DNA of 64,000 bases, from assembly GCF_001514065.1 (NCBI RefSeq), contig NZ_KQ948422.1:868001-932000 (forward strand). Reading direction: 5' to 3'. Below, piece by piece: positions 26,216 through 34,250 of the stretch. Made by a program: the position numbers and the translations under genes. The stretch's first letter is position 1. Each line of letters begins with the position of its first letter. This stretch comes from Streptomyces antibioticus. GTDB lineage: Bacteria > Actinomycetota > Actinomycetes > Streptomycetales > Streptomycetaceae. The notes below the pieces were generated by a model. The model did not search any database. It worked only from the letters and a program-made list of their open reading frames with translations, and was not told the DNA's origin.

Positions 26216-27007
26216 TCAGGCGCTGATGTCCGTGGCGGTCCCGGTGGGCAGCCAGCGGAAGCGGTTGCGGATGTCTGCGGGGGCGCGGGCGAGTTCGTGC
26301 TCGATGGCCTCGCGGCCCTCATGGAAGTGGTGCCAGCCCTCGTAGTGGACGGGAATGGCGGTGCGGGGGCGCAGCACGCTGCACAGGCTCACGGCCTGGG
26401 CGGCGGTCATGGTGTAGCGGACCGGTCCGGTGATCGGGAAGCGCACGCCGCCGACATGCAGCAGCGCGGTGCCCACCGTCAGGCGTTGGGCCACCTCGCG
26501 CACCCCGCCGTACAGGACGGTGTCCCCGGAGATCCACAGCGCGCCGTGCTGCTGGCCCTCCCAGGTGAGGGCGAAGCCCGTGACCTGTCCGGTCAGGGGC
26601 CGGGACAGGGGTGGGCCGTGGCGGGCCGGGGTCGCGGTGACGGTGAGGGCGGGGCGGCCCGGGGCGTGCAGGTGGGTCACGGTCCACGGGGCGAGGCCGC
26701 GGGCCGTCGAGCCGAGCCGGCGGGCGCCGGCGGGAGTGGTGAGAACGGTCCGGGCGGTGCGCAGGACGTCGCGTCCGGTGCGGTCGAGGTTGTCGCCGTG
26801 CTGGTCGTGGCTGAGCAGGACGGCGTCGATCGGCGGCAGGTCGGCGGCGGCGAGGGCGGGGCCGGTGGACTTGTGGGAGGAGGTGCCCCAGCCGAAGGTG
26901 TAGCGCTGCCCGGGCGGGTCGAAGGTGGGGTCGGTCAACAGCCGCCAGCCGCCCGTCTCGATGAGGGTGGTCGGGCCGCCGATGTGGGTGATCCGCAGGT
27001 CGCTCAT
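26216..27007 (-). CDS. MBL-fold metal-dependent hydrolase (UlaG-like)
   Basis: 263 aa. Begins RITHIGGPTTLIETGGWRLLTDPTFD, with the metal motif LSHDQHGDNLD, then a second metal His region (ATPARHGPP), ISGDTVLYGG and IPVHYEGWHHF. This is the L-ascorbate-6-phosphate-lactonase/UlaG-like branch of the metallo-beta-lactamase fold. ATG 27007 has GGAAG upstream. It is the last gene of a minus-strand run of three alpha/beta hydrolases, 61 nt downstream of the previous stop. Substrate unknown. Confidence 0.85.
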   Translation of the reverse strand: MSDLRITHIGGPTTLIETGGWRLLTDPTFDPPGQRYTFGWGTSSHKSTGPALAAADLPPIDAVLLSHDQHGDNLDRTGRDVLRTARTVLTTPAGARRLGSTARGLAPWTVTHLHAPGRPALTVTATPARHGPPLSRPLTGQVTGFALTWEGQQHGALWISGDTVLYGGVREVAQRLTVGTALLHVGGVRFPITGPVRYTMTAAQAVSLCSVLRPRTAIPVHYEGWHHFHEGREAIEHELARAPADIRNRFRWLPTGTATDISA

Positions 27008-27068
27008 GAGGCTGCTTCCTTCCAGGTCCGGGACGCGCGCCGTCCGTCCCGGACCTGGCGACGAGGGC

Positions 27069-27863
27069 TCAGGCGTGGGCGAGGGCCCAGTCCAGGGCGT
27101 GATCGGCGACCTCTTCCCAACCCTCCTGGGCAGGCATCAGATGGGAGCGGCCGGGGAACACCGTGACCTCGGTGACGGTGCCCTCGGCCTTGTAGTGCTT
27201 CGCGTTGGACTGCTGCACCTTGGGCGGCATCAGGTGGTCGTTCTCACCCGCACAGAACAGCAGCGGTGCCCGCCCCGTGTTGTGGTAGTCGACGTAGGTG
27301 TCGGTGTGGCCGGGGTGGATGTTGGCCAGCGCGCTGCCCCAGACGATGCTGCCGGGAGCGGGGATGTGGTAGCGCTCGTACGTGGCGTGGGCCTGCTCCT
27401 CGGGGAAGGTGTTGGTGAAGGCGTAGCGCCAGTGGTCGTAGTCGAAACCGACGGCGCGGTGGCGGTTGGCCGGGTTCTTCAGCACCGGGAAGGTCGAGCG
27501 GACCTGGGACAGCGGTACGACGGCCACGCCTTCGGTGGGTGCGGAGTTGATCGCCACTCCGGCGGCACCGAAGCCGCGGTCGAGCAGGAGCTGGGTGAAC
27601 GCGCCGCCCGCGGAGTGCCCCATGATGACCGGCGGCCGGTCCAGCTCGGTGATGACCTTCTCCAGGCCGGCGATGATGGCGGGGACGGTCACGGTCTCGA
27701 TCGGGGTCGGGTCGGCGTTGAGGGCCTCGACCTCCACCTCGAAACCGGGGTAGGCCGGGGCGATGACGCGGAAGCCCTTGCTCTGGTAGTGGGCGATCCA
27801 GTGCTCCCAGGCGCGCGGTGTCACCCAGAAGCCGTGGACGAGGACGATGGTGTCGGGTTGCAT
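27069..27863 (-). CDS. Alpha/beta hydrolase (cytoplasmic)
   Basis: 264 aa. Starts MQPDTIVLVHGFWVTPRAWEHW; nucleophile elbow GHSAGGAF, acid in FCAGENDHLMPP and histidine in FPGRSHLMP. There is no signal peptide. ATG 27863 has GAGGAG 7 nt upstream and follows the neighbouring hydrolase stop by 11 nt, so the two are one transcript. The similarity of length and core order to the next two genes suggests an expanded set of hydrolases acting on related esters or halogenated compounds (inference). Confidence 0.88.
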   Translation of the reverse strand: MQPDTIVLVHGFWVTPRAWEHWIAHYQSKGFRVIAPAYPGFEVEVEALNADPTPIETVTVPAIIAGLEKVITELDRPPVIMGHSAGGAFTQLLLDRGFGAAGVAINSAPTEGVAVVPLSQVRSTFPVLKNPANRHRAVGFDYDHWRYAFTNTFPEEQAHATYERYHIPAPGSIVWGSALANIHPGHTDTYVDYHNTGRAPLLFCAGENDHLMPPKVQQSNAKHYKAEGTVTEVTVFPGRSHLMPAQEGWEEVADHALDWALAHA

Positions 27864-27874
27864 CGGTGTGCTCC

Positions 27875-28714
27875 TCAGCGGGTGGCCTGGTGGGCAGCCT
27901 GGATCTGGCGGACCACGATGTCGGGGTGGGACATCATCACGACGTGGGACGATCCCTTGACCTCGACCGAGCGGCTGTGGGCGCGCTCGGCCATGTAGCG
28001 CTGCACGGCGGCCGGGATGACGTTGTCGTCGGTGGGGATGACGTACCAGGACGGCAGGGTCTTCCATGCCGGTGCGCCGCTGGGTCCGGCCAGCCCGCCG
28101 ACGCTGCCGGGGCGTTGTGCGGCCGCCATCAGCCGGGTCTGGGAGGAGGGCAGGTCGGCGGCGAACACCTCGCGGAACTTGGCCGGGTCGATGTAGCCGT
28201 CCTGGCCGGTGCTGCCGTCCGGCAGCGGGTAGTCGCGGGCGACCAGCGCGTCCGGCAGCTTGCTGCCGGGGAACTTGCCGGCCAGTTGCAGCGCGCTCTC
28301 GCCCTGGTCGGGGGCGAACGCGGCGACGTAGACGAGGGCCTTGACGTTGGCGTGGCCGCGGGCGGCGTTGGTGATGACCTCGCCGCCGTAGGAGTGGCCG
28401 ACCAGGATGACCGGGCCCTTGATCGAGTCGAGGACGCTGGAGGCATAGGCCGAGTCGCCGCCCAGGTCGCGCAGCGGGTTGGCCGGAGCGATGACCGGGT
28501 AGCCGGCCTTCTGCAGGGCGGCGATGGTCCGGTACCAGCCGGAGGCGTCGGCGAAGACACCGTGGACGAGCACGACGGTCGGCTTGGGGCCGCTCGTGTG
28601 CGCCGTGTGGGCGGAGACGGGGGCGACTGCTCCGCCCACACCGGCCACGAGGGCGGCGGCGAGCAGGCACGCGCTGACGGTACGGCGGCGAGGCCGCTGA
28701 CCTCTGAAGATCAT
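27875..28714 (-). CDS. Secreted alpha/beta hydrolase
   Basis: 279 aa with an N-terminal export signal: arginine-rich RPRRRTVSACLLAAALVAGVGG then a probable cleavage site after VSAH. The mature enzyme has VVLVHGVFADASGWYRTI, nucleophile GHSYGGEV, acid region IPTDDNVIP and histidine KGSSHVVMMSHP. The paired arginines could mark Tat export, but the motif is not the strict one. It lies upstream of the cytoplasmic hydrolase in the same operon, so one may act outside and the other inside on the same compound. Confidence 0.87.
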   Translation of the reverse strand: MIFRGQRPRRRTVSACLLAAALVAGVGGAVAPVSAHTAHTSGPKPTVVLVHGVFADASGWYRTIAALQKAGYPVIAPANPLRDLGGDSAYASSVLDSIKGPVILVGHSYGGEVITNAARGHANVKALVYVAAFAPDQGESALQLAGKFPGSKLPDALVARDYPLPDGSTGQDGYIDPAKFREVFAADLPSSQTRLMAAAQRPGSVGGLAGPSGAPAWKTLPSWYVIPTDDNVIPAAVQRYMAERAHSRSVEVKGSSHVVMMSHPDIVVRQIQAAHQATR

Positions 28715-28774
28715 GTGTTGGCTCCGGTGCTCGGGCGGCCCCGACGGACGGCCGGGGACGCGGGCGTCACTCCG

Positions 28775-29599
28775 TCAGGAGCTGAGGAAGTCCAGCAGGT
28801 CGGCGCTGAGCTGCTCTTTGTGGGTGTCCGTGATGCCGTGCGGGGCGCCGGGGTAGACCTTGAGCGTCGCGTTCTTGATCCGGTCGGCCGACGCCTTGCC
28901 CCCGACCTCGAAGGGCACCACCTGGTCGTCGTCCCCGTGGATCACCAGCGTGGGCACGTCGATCGCGTCCAGGTCGGCGCGGAAGTCGGTCGCGGAGAAG
29001 GCCGCGATGCACTCGTAGGCGTTGCGGTGCCCGGCCTGCAGGCCCTGGCGCCAGAACGCGTCGCGGGTTCCCTGCGAGACGTCGGCGCCGGGACGGTTGT
29101 TGCCGAAGAACGGCCCGTCGGCCAGGTCACGGTAGACCTGGGAGCGGTCGGCCAGCGAGCCGGCGCGGATCTCGTCGAAGACCCCGACCGGAACGCCGCC
29201 GGGGTTGTCGTCGGTCTTGAGCATGAACGGCGGCACGGCGGAGACGAGCACGACCTGGGCCAGGCGGGACGTGCCGTGCCGGCCGATGTAGCGGACGACC
29301 TCGCCGCCACCGGTGGAGAACCCGACCAGGGTGGCCTCGTTCAGGTCGAGTGTGTCGATGAGCGTGGCGAGGTCGTCGGCGTAGGTGTCCATCTCGTTGC
29401 CGTCCCACGTCTGGGTGGAACGGCCGTGCCCGCGCCGGTCGTGTGCGATGACCCGGTAGCCGTTCTCGGCCAGGAACAGCTGCTGCGCCTCCCAGCTGTC
29501 GGAGTTCAGCGGCCAGCCGTGGCTGAGCACGACCGGACGGCCGGCACCCCAGTCCTTGTAGAAGATCTGGGCGTCGTCGGATGCGGTGACGAAGGGCAT
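28775..29599 (-). CDS. Non-heme chloroperoxidase-like alpha/beta hydrolase
   Basis: 274 aa. [18 protein letters not shown] and [15 protein letters not shown] are the usual start of cofactor-free haloperoxidases/arylesterases; the nucleophile elbow is GFSTGGGEV, the acid is in [11 protein letters not shown] and the histidine in [15 protein letters not shown] 29599 has GGAGAAG about 5 nt upstream; the frame is open to 29704 but without a ribosome site. First gene of the minus-strand hydrolase/MBL run and divergent from an AraC regulator, its probable controller. Confidence 0.9.
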   Translation of the reverse strand: MPFVTASDDAQIFYKDWGAGRPVVLSHGWPLNSDSWEAQQLFLAENGYRVIAHDRRGHGRSTQTWDGNEMDTYADDLATLIDTLDLNEATLVGFSTGGGEVVRYIGRHGTSRLAQVVLVSAVPPFMLKTDDNPGGVPVGVFDEIRAGSLADRSQVYRDLADGPFFGNNRPGADVSQGTRDAFWRQGLQAGHRNAYECIAAFSATDFRADLDAIDVPTLVIHGDDDQVVPFEVGGKASADRIKNATLKVYPGAPHGITDTHKEQLSADLLDFLSS

Positions 29600-29908
29600 G
29601 GGCTTCTCCCAACCGGTGGCCGGGGCGCCGCATGAACCCGTCCTCCCTGCCGCACCCCGTAGTCGTGAAGGACTGGTGCGCGAGCCTGGCACGGGCACGA
29701 TCACTCGGATTGACCCTGCGTGTCAGGGCCTGTCCCCTGCCTGCCACACCTCCGGCCGCAGCCCTCACACACCTCTGCAGCATCGCGAGCCACAGCAGAC
29801 ATGTACGCATGCCTGTGTGTTGTGCATGCATCTTTGCCCGGAAAGCTCCGCACCGCGGACACTCGCACCCTGGGCGGCGGTCTGACGCCGCCGGGAACGG
29901 GAGGCGCA
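29600..29908. other. 309-bp divergent intergenic region (hydrolase operon / AraC)
   Basis: No gene is seen. The region contains GCATGC twice (29808-29813 and 29825-29830) with the AT-richer GTGTGTTGT between them, an arrangement that could be an AraC-type binding region. I could not identify a confident promoter pair. Confidence 0.3.
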
Positions 29909-30889
29909 GTGCTCGTCCTCGACACCAACGACCTTCGGGTCGGTGACCGGATCGCGGCCTTCGAGGCGGTGGCCGCCGGTGAAGGCGGCGTCTCCTCCGT
30001 CCAGGAGGAGCAGCCCGAGGCCACGACCTGGAAACGACTCGAACTCTGGCACCTCGGCCCGCTCACGCTCTTCCACACCCAGGGCACAGGGATGCGCATC
30101 ACGCGCTCACTCCGGCAGGCGCGGCGCGATGTGATGGACAGCGTCGCGATCAATATTCACCGCCAGGGAGTCGGCGGTTTCGCCTGGGCCGACCATCGTC
30201 AGCACATCGGCCCGGACAGCGCGACCCTGCACCACATGCCGGCCGGATACGAGTACTGGTGGTCCGGCCTCGGCAGCACGCTGGCCCTGATGTTCGACAC
30301 CGAACGCCTCAGCCTGCCCGAGGAGACGATCCGCGCGTCCATCCCGACGCTCGAGCACAGCCCCATCGGACGGCTGCTGATCAACCACGTTCTCGGCATG
30401 CACCGCATCGCCGACCAGATCACCATGGGCCCCGAAGCCGATGCCCTCGCCTCCGCCACCATGGAACTCGTCCGAGCCTGGGTGGTGTCCGTCGCCGGCG
30501 ACGATCCCACCCGCCGGGCCGTCGCACGGGAAACCCTCCTCACCCGTGTCCTGGCCTACGCCCGCGCCCACCTCAGGGAACCCGACCTCACCCCGCAGCG
30601 GATCGCCTGGGCCCACAACACCTCCGTGCGGACGCTGTACCGGTTGTGCGACGACGGCGGAGTCAGTCTCGAGAAGTGGATCATCCGCCGCCGGCTGGAG
30701 GGCGCCCGTGCCGACCTCGCGGCCCTTCGACACGCGCACCGCACGATCGACACCATCGCCCGCAGCTGGGGCTTCACCAACCCCGCGTTCTTCTCCCGCC
30801 GCTTCCGCCAGACTTACGGCACCACGCCCAGCCAATGGCGGAGAGTCTCTCAGCAGGGCCGGCTCCTGCTCCCACCGGACGATCTCTGA
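29909..30889 (+). CDS. AraC-family transcriptional regulator
   Basis: 326 aa from GTG 29909, which has GGGAGG about 5 nt upstream; the frame is open further but without support. The N-terminal 170 residues match the AraC_binding_2 sensor type (WKRLELWHLGPLTLFHTQGTGMRITRS, SATLHHMPAGYEYWWSG). The C-terminal 100 residues have two HTH units: LTPQRIAWAHNTSVRTLYRLCDDGGVSLEKWI and TIDTIARSWGFTNPAFFSRRFRQTYGTTPSQWR. Divergent from the three-hydrolase/MBL operon, which it most likely activates. Confidence 0.92.
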   Translation: MLVLDTNDLRVGDRIAAFEAVAAGEGGVSSVQEEQPEATTWKRLELWHLGPLTLFHTQGTGMRITRSLRQARRDVMDSVAINIHRQGVGGFAWADHRQHIGPDSATLHHMPAGYEYWWSGLGSTLALMFDTERLSLPEETIRASIPTLEHSPIGRLLINHVLGMHRIADQITMGPEADALASATMELVRAWVVSVAGDDPTRRAVARETLLTRVLAYARAHLREPDLTPQRIAWAHNTSVRTLYRLCDDGGVSLEKWIIRRRLEGARADLAALRHAHRTIDTIARSWGFTNPAFFSRRFRQTYGTTPSQWRRVSQQGRLLLPPDDL

Positions 30890-30953
30890 CCAACCTCCCC
30901 GGCCGACGCCGCCGAAGGGCCGACCAAGCGCGCCCGTGTCCGGGCCCTGCGGG

Positions 30954-31130
30954 TCACGGTGCCGGAACCGTGCCCCCGGCCGGTTCCAGGGCCTGCCGGT
31001 TCTCCCCCGTCGCCCCGCGCGCGTCGAGACCGCGCGAGGCGTTCCCGGGGCCGCGGGTGAGGGCCTGGACCAACCACTGGTGAATCTCGTTCATGCTCGG
31101 CAGTGCGGGCAGCTCGGTGTTCTCCGGCAC
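30954..31130 (-). CDS. Small hypothetical protein (58 aa) at the end of the KAS III operon
   Basis: Reading frame VPENTELPALPSMNEIHQWL, then VQALTRGPGNASRG and a low-complexity tail ending AGGTVPAP. The GTG is preceded at 5 nt by a strong AGGAGG (minus strand, 31136-31141), which makes translation likely. It begins 72 nt after the KAS III stop on the same strand. The segment MNEIHQWLVQALTR resembles the opening helix of an acyl carrier protein, but no DSL phosphopantetheine site follows, so a truncated carrier protein is only a guess. The rest of the gap 30890-31202 shows nothing else. Confidence 0.45.
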   Translation of the reverse strand: MPENTELPALPSMNEIHQWLVQALTRGPGNASRGLDARGATGENRQALEPAGGTVPAP

Positions 31131-31202
31131 GGTGACCTCCTCGGACAGGAATGCTGATGCACGGACAGGGGTGGTGGACCCGACTCCAGTGGTGCCCAGC
31201 CC

Positions 31203-32216
31203 CTACGGCAGGGTGACGACCTGCCCGGCGTAGGACAGGCCGGCGCCGAAGCCGATGGTGAGGGCCAGGCCACCGCTGGAGGCCTCGCCGGCCGCGAGAA
31301 CCTCCTCGATGGCCAACGGGATCGAGGCCGCCGAGGTGTTGCCCTGGCGCACCACGCTGTGGGCCACGGCCACGTGGGGCGGCAGTTCGAGGGTTCTGGC
31401 GAGTGCGTCGACAATGCGGAGGTTGGCCTGGTGCGGGATGAAGGCGGCGAGTTGGCCGGCGGTGACACCGGCCGCCTCCAGCGCCTGCCGGGCGGCCTGG
31501 GCCATCTGGTAGACGGCCCAGCGGAAGACGGTCTGTCCCTGCATGGACAGGGCGGGGAAGCGTTCGGGCCGACCGGTTCGTAAGTCGAGCCAGGACGAGG
31601 TCTGGTCGATGGCCGTGCGCTGGGAGCCGTCGGCGCCCCAGACCACGGGGCCGACGCCTGGCACGGTGGAAGGGCCGACCACCGCCGCGCCGGCGCCGTC
31701 GCCGAAGAGGAAGGCGGTCGCACGGTCGTCGAGGTCGATGAGATCGGACATCCGCTCGGTGCCTACCAGCAGTACGTGCTCGGCGCTGCCGCCTCGGACC
31801 AGGTCGCCGGCCAGCGCGAGGCCGTGGGTGAAGCCGGCGCAGGCCGCGGACAGGTCGAATGCGGCGGCCCGTTCCGCCCCCACGAGGTGGGCGATCTCGG
31901 TGGCGGCGGCCGGGAGTTGACGGAAATGCGTGGAGGTCGCGACGATCACACAGCCGATCCGGTCAGGGGTGACCCCGGCCATGGCCAGGGCCTTGCCGGC
32001 GGCCGCCACGCCCATGGACGCGATCGTCTCCTGCGGACCTGCCCAGCGGCGTTCGGCGATACCGGAGCGGTCCCGTATCCACTGGTCGCTGGAGTCGATC
32101 CTGGGCGCTATCTCGTCGTTGGTCACCACGCGGGACGGCAGGTAGCCGCCCACGCCGAGGATGCGGGCGTGTGCCGGTGCGACCGGCTGGCGAAGCACTG
32201 AGGCGGTGGCGGACAC
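31203..32216 (-). CDS. 3-oxoacyl-ACP synthase III (KAS III, FabH-like)
   Basis: 337 aa. Cys126 in LSAACAGFTHGL, His262 in IPHQANLRI and Asn293 in VRQGNTSAASIPLA form the KAS III Cys-His-Asn set; the N-terminus ILGVGGYLPSRVVTNDEI, ERRWAG and FLFGDGAGAAVV are standard. It condenses an acyl-CoA (or other acyl donor) with malonyl-ACP. GTG 32216 has GGAG 7 nt upstream and gives the usual length; the frame is open to 32306. It is not in a fab operon: neighbours are SRPBCC, SDR, PlsC-like and RibB genes, so a secondary-metabolism role is likely. Confidence 0.93.
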   Translation of the reverse strand: MSATASVLRQPVAPAHARILGVGGYLPSRVVTNDEIAPRIDSSDQWIRDRSGIAERRWAGPQETIASMGVAAAGKALAMAGVTPDRIGCVIVATSTHFRQLPAAATEIAHLVGAERAAAFDLSAACAGFTHGLALAGDLVRGGSAEHVLLVGTERMSDLIDLDDRATAFLFGDGAGAAVVGPSTVPGVGPVVWGADGSQRTAIDQTSSWLDLRTGRPERFPALSMQGQTVFRWAVYQMAQAARQALEAAGVTAGQLAAFIPHQANLRIVDALARTLELPPHVAVAHSVVRQGNTSAASIPLAIEEVLAAGEASSGGLALTIGFGAGLSYAGQVVTLP

Positions 32217-32326
32217 TGCGGAGCTCCGGGGGTGGGGACGGTCAGGGGCGGCGGACGCGGTGGGCCCGTGGTGGCGTGGGGCGCCGACCGGAGGGGGCGG
32301 GCCCACCGCGGGGAGCGCGGTGCTGC

Positions 32327-32485
32327 TCAGTCCAGGCCGCGCAGGATGTGTGGTTCACCGGGCTCGCCGGCGCAATCGGCCAGGTGCAGGGGCATCGGCT
32401 GCGACCAGTCGTCGTCGACTACCGAGGGGACGGAGACCGGCGGGGCCGTTGTCGGCGGCGGCGCGGGGTGTGCGGCCGGCTCCAT
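32327..32485 (-). CDS. Small translationally coupled protein (52 aa), unknown
   Basis: ATG 32485 lies 1 nt after the stop of the SRPBCC gene (TGACATG). The frame reads MEPAAHPAPPPTTAPP, then VSVPSVVDDDWSQPMPLHL and ADCAGEPGEPHILRGLD. Forty-five of 52 third codon positions are G or C, as expected of real genes here. A proline-rich N-terminus and acidic C-terminus are all that can be seen; no family is recognised. There is no strong ribosome site, so translation would depend on re-initiation. Confidence 0.45.
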   Translation of the reverse strand: MEPAAHPAPPPTTAPPVSVPSVVDDDWSQPMPLHLADCAGEPGEPHILRGLD

Positions 32486-32486
32486 G

Positions 32487-32909
32487 TCACACCGTCCCGG
32501 CCGGCGCGCCGCGGCCCTCCGCCCGCACCGCCAGCCGGCCGAGCCGCAGCTCGGCGACTCCCGCGAAGGCCGGCCGGAGCACGGCCGCCAGCGCCCCCCG
32601 GTGCTCGAAGGTGTGCCGGACGTGGGCACCCCCGTGATGGGCGGTCAGCTCCCAGCTGTGGTCCTCACGGAAGCCGACCGTCTCCCAGTGGGCCTCGATC
32701 AGCGGGCCCGTGATCGAGCGGTACTCCAGGAAGCCCGACAGGCCGCCTTTGACCTTGACGGGGTAACGCTGGCCGACGGCTGCGGTCCGCGGTGCCTCGA
32801 TCGACAGGAACGCGGGGTTCCAGTCGGCGAGGGCCGCGGGTTCGAGCAGGACCTGCCGGACCACGTCCACGGGGGCGTTGATCAGTACATGCGCGCTGTG
32901 AACGGTCAT
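32487..32909 (-). CDS. SRPBCC (START-like) family protein
   Basis: 140 aa. VLINAPVDVVRQVLLEPAALADWNPAFLSIE, then YPVKVKGGLSGFLEYRSI and VRHTFEHRGALAAVL follow the START/SRPBCC fold, a hydrophobic-cavity domain used by polyketide cyclases, lipid carriers and stress proteins. With KAS III and a ketoreductase beside it, binding or cyclising an acyl or ketide intermediate is plausible (inference). It starts 3 nt after the SDR stop. Confidence 0.8.
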   Translation of the reverse strand: MTVHSAHVLINAPVDVVRQVLLEPAALADWNPAFLSIEAPRTAAVGQRYPVKVKGGLSGFLEYRSITGPLIEAHWETVGFREDHSWELTAHHGGAHVRHTFEHRGALAAVLRPAFAGVAELRLGRLAVRAEGRGAPAGTV

Positions 32910-32912
32910 CGC

Positions 32913-33686
32913 TCAGTACCTGACCCCTCCGTCGGCATGGACCGTGGTGGCGTTGATGTAGTCGGCCGCGGGGCCGGCCAGGAAAGCGATGGTGTCCGCC
33001 ACCTGCTGGCCGTCGCCCAGCCCCATCAGGGCACGGTTGGCCATGTAGCTGCGCCGCTCGGGGTCCACGGCCGTACCCATACCGGTGTCCAGGATCCCCG
33101 GCGCGAGGGTGACGGTACGGACGTTGTAGGCGGCGTATTCCTGAGCGACGCTCAGGGCGAGGCCGTGCAGACCGGCCTTGGAGGACGCGTAGGCGGCCTG
33201 GCCGGCGTTGCCCATCGTGGCAGCGAGCGAGGACACGTAGACGATCCGCCCGTAGCGGCCCCGCATCATGACCTTCAGGGCGTGCTTGGTGGCGAGGAAC
33301 GCGCCGCGCAGGTTGACCCGGTGGACCTCGTCCCAGTCCTCCACCGGCATCTGGACCAGGAGTTGGTCGCGGGCGATGCCGGCGTTGTAGACGAGCACGT
33401 GGAGCCGGCCGAGCCGGCGGGCCGTGGCGGCGAGGTTTTCGGCGGTGTCGCCCTCGGCCACATCGCCGGCGACGAGATGCAGCCGGTCACCGTACTTGTC
33501 GGCGAGCCGTGCCAGGTCCTCCGACGGGGAGCGGTGGTTGGCGACCACCCGGGCGCCCTGCCTCAGCAGGGTCTCTGTGGTCAGCAGCCCCAGCCCCCGC
33601 CCTGCACCGGTGACGATGACCACCCGCCCGTCATGGGCGCCGGGCGGGACGACCGGGGTGTCGGCCGTTTCGTGGCCACTGTTCAT
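32913..33686 (-). CDS. FabG-like SDR (3-oxoacyl-ACP reductase type)
   Basis: 257 aa. Cofactor motif VTGAGRGLGLLT, NAGIARDQL, and the catalytic set Ser in VYVSSLAAT with YASSK (Tyr-x-x-x-Lys), then PGILDTGM. NADP preference is suggested by the basic HRS after the second strand. ATG 33686 overlaps the stop of the preceding gene (ATGA) and is favoured over ATG 33701 because GGAGA lies at the right distance. It should reduce the beta-keto product of the KAS III. Confidence 0.92.
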   Translation of the reverse strand: MNSGHETADTPVVPPGAHDGRVVIVTGAGRGLGLLTTETLLRQGARVVANHRSPSEDLARLADKYGDRLHLVAGDVAEGDTAENLAATARRLGRLHVLVYNAGIARDQLLVQMPVEDWDEVHRVNLRGAFLATKHALKVMMRGRYGRIVYVSSLAATMGNAGQAAYASSKAGLHGLALSVAQEYAAYNVRTVTLAPGILDTGMGTAVDPERRSYMANRALMGLGDGQQVADTIAFLAGPAADYINATTVHADGGVRY

Positions 33687-34243
33687 GAGGAGGTCTCCCA
33701 TTCGGATGGCGAGGCGGAGGCCGCCGGGGCGAAGAAGTGGTTGCTGAGCGGGAGGATCCGGTCCTCGGTGAGGGTGCGTACCGTGCGCAGCCGGCCGAAG
33801 CGCAGGTTCGACGCCTCGGAATCCGGCTCCTCCAGCAGCAGGGGCGGCAGGAGGGCGTCCGGAAGGCTGGCGAGCATCCGGTCGGTGTCGCGCAGGAAGC
33901 GCAGTCCGCGCCGGCGGAGGTCGTCCGGCAGCCAGTCGAGAGCGGTCAGGTGGAGGTACGCCAGGGCACCGTCAGTGGTGACCTTGATCCGGTCCGCGAG
34001 CTCGGCCGGGATGGAGGCGGCTTCCTCGACGTACATCGGGATGGTGGTGTCCTCCTCGCCCAGCATGACGAGGACGTTCCCGCCGTCGGCGAGGTGGTCG
34101 AGCACAGAGGCTGCCTCGGCTGGGGAGGGCCACAGCCCGGAAGGGACATAGTGTCCCGGGTCCGCGGCGGACCAGAGGAGCCGGGGAGGTCCGTCGAAGA
34201 CCACCAGGGTGTTGCCGTGTCTCAGGATCGGGGACGAATGCAT
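33683..34243 (-). CDS. Protein of unknown function in the ribB-KAS III operon
   Basis: 186 aa. I do not recognise it. It has an alpha/beta look (NTLVVFDGPPRLLWSAADPGHYVPSG, VLDHLADGGNVLVMLGEEDTTIP, ALAYLHLTALDWLP) without a signal peptide or membrane segment. A row of Asp/Glu-rich loops and no conserved Cys are seen. It is locked into the operon: 7 nt after the acyltransferase stop and overlapping the SDR start by 4 nt, so a role in the same pathway is very likely. Confidence 0.7.
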   Translation of the reverse strand: MHSSPILRHGNTLVVFDGPPRLLWSAADPGHYVPSGLWPSPAEAASVLDHLADGGNVLVMLGEEDTTIPMYVEEAASIPAELADRIKVTTDGALAYLHLTALDWLPDDLRRRGLRFLRDTDRMLASLPDALLPPLLLEEPDSEASNLRFGRLRTVRTLTEDRILPLSNHFFAPAASASPSEWETSS

Positions 34244-34250
34244 GAGGATG

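Noticed and set aside
27818-29635. 605-codon plus-strand frame across two hydrolase genes
   Set aside because: It crosses a real intergenic gap and is antisense to two proteins with complete catalytic triads.
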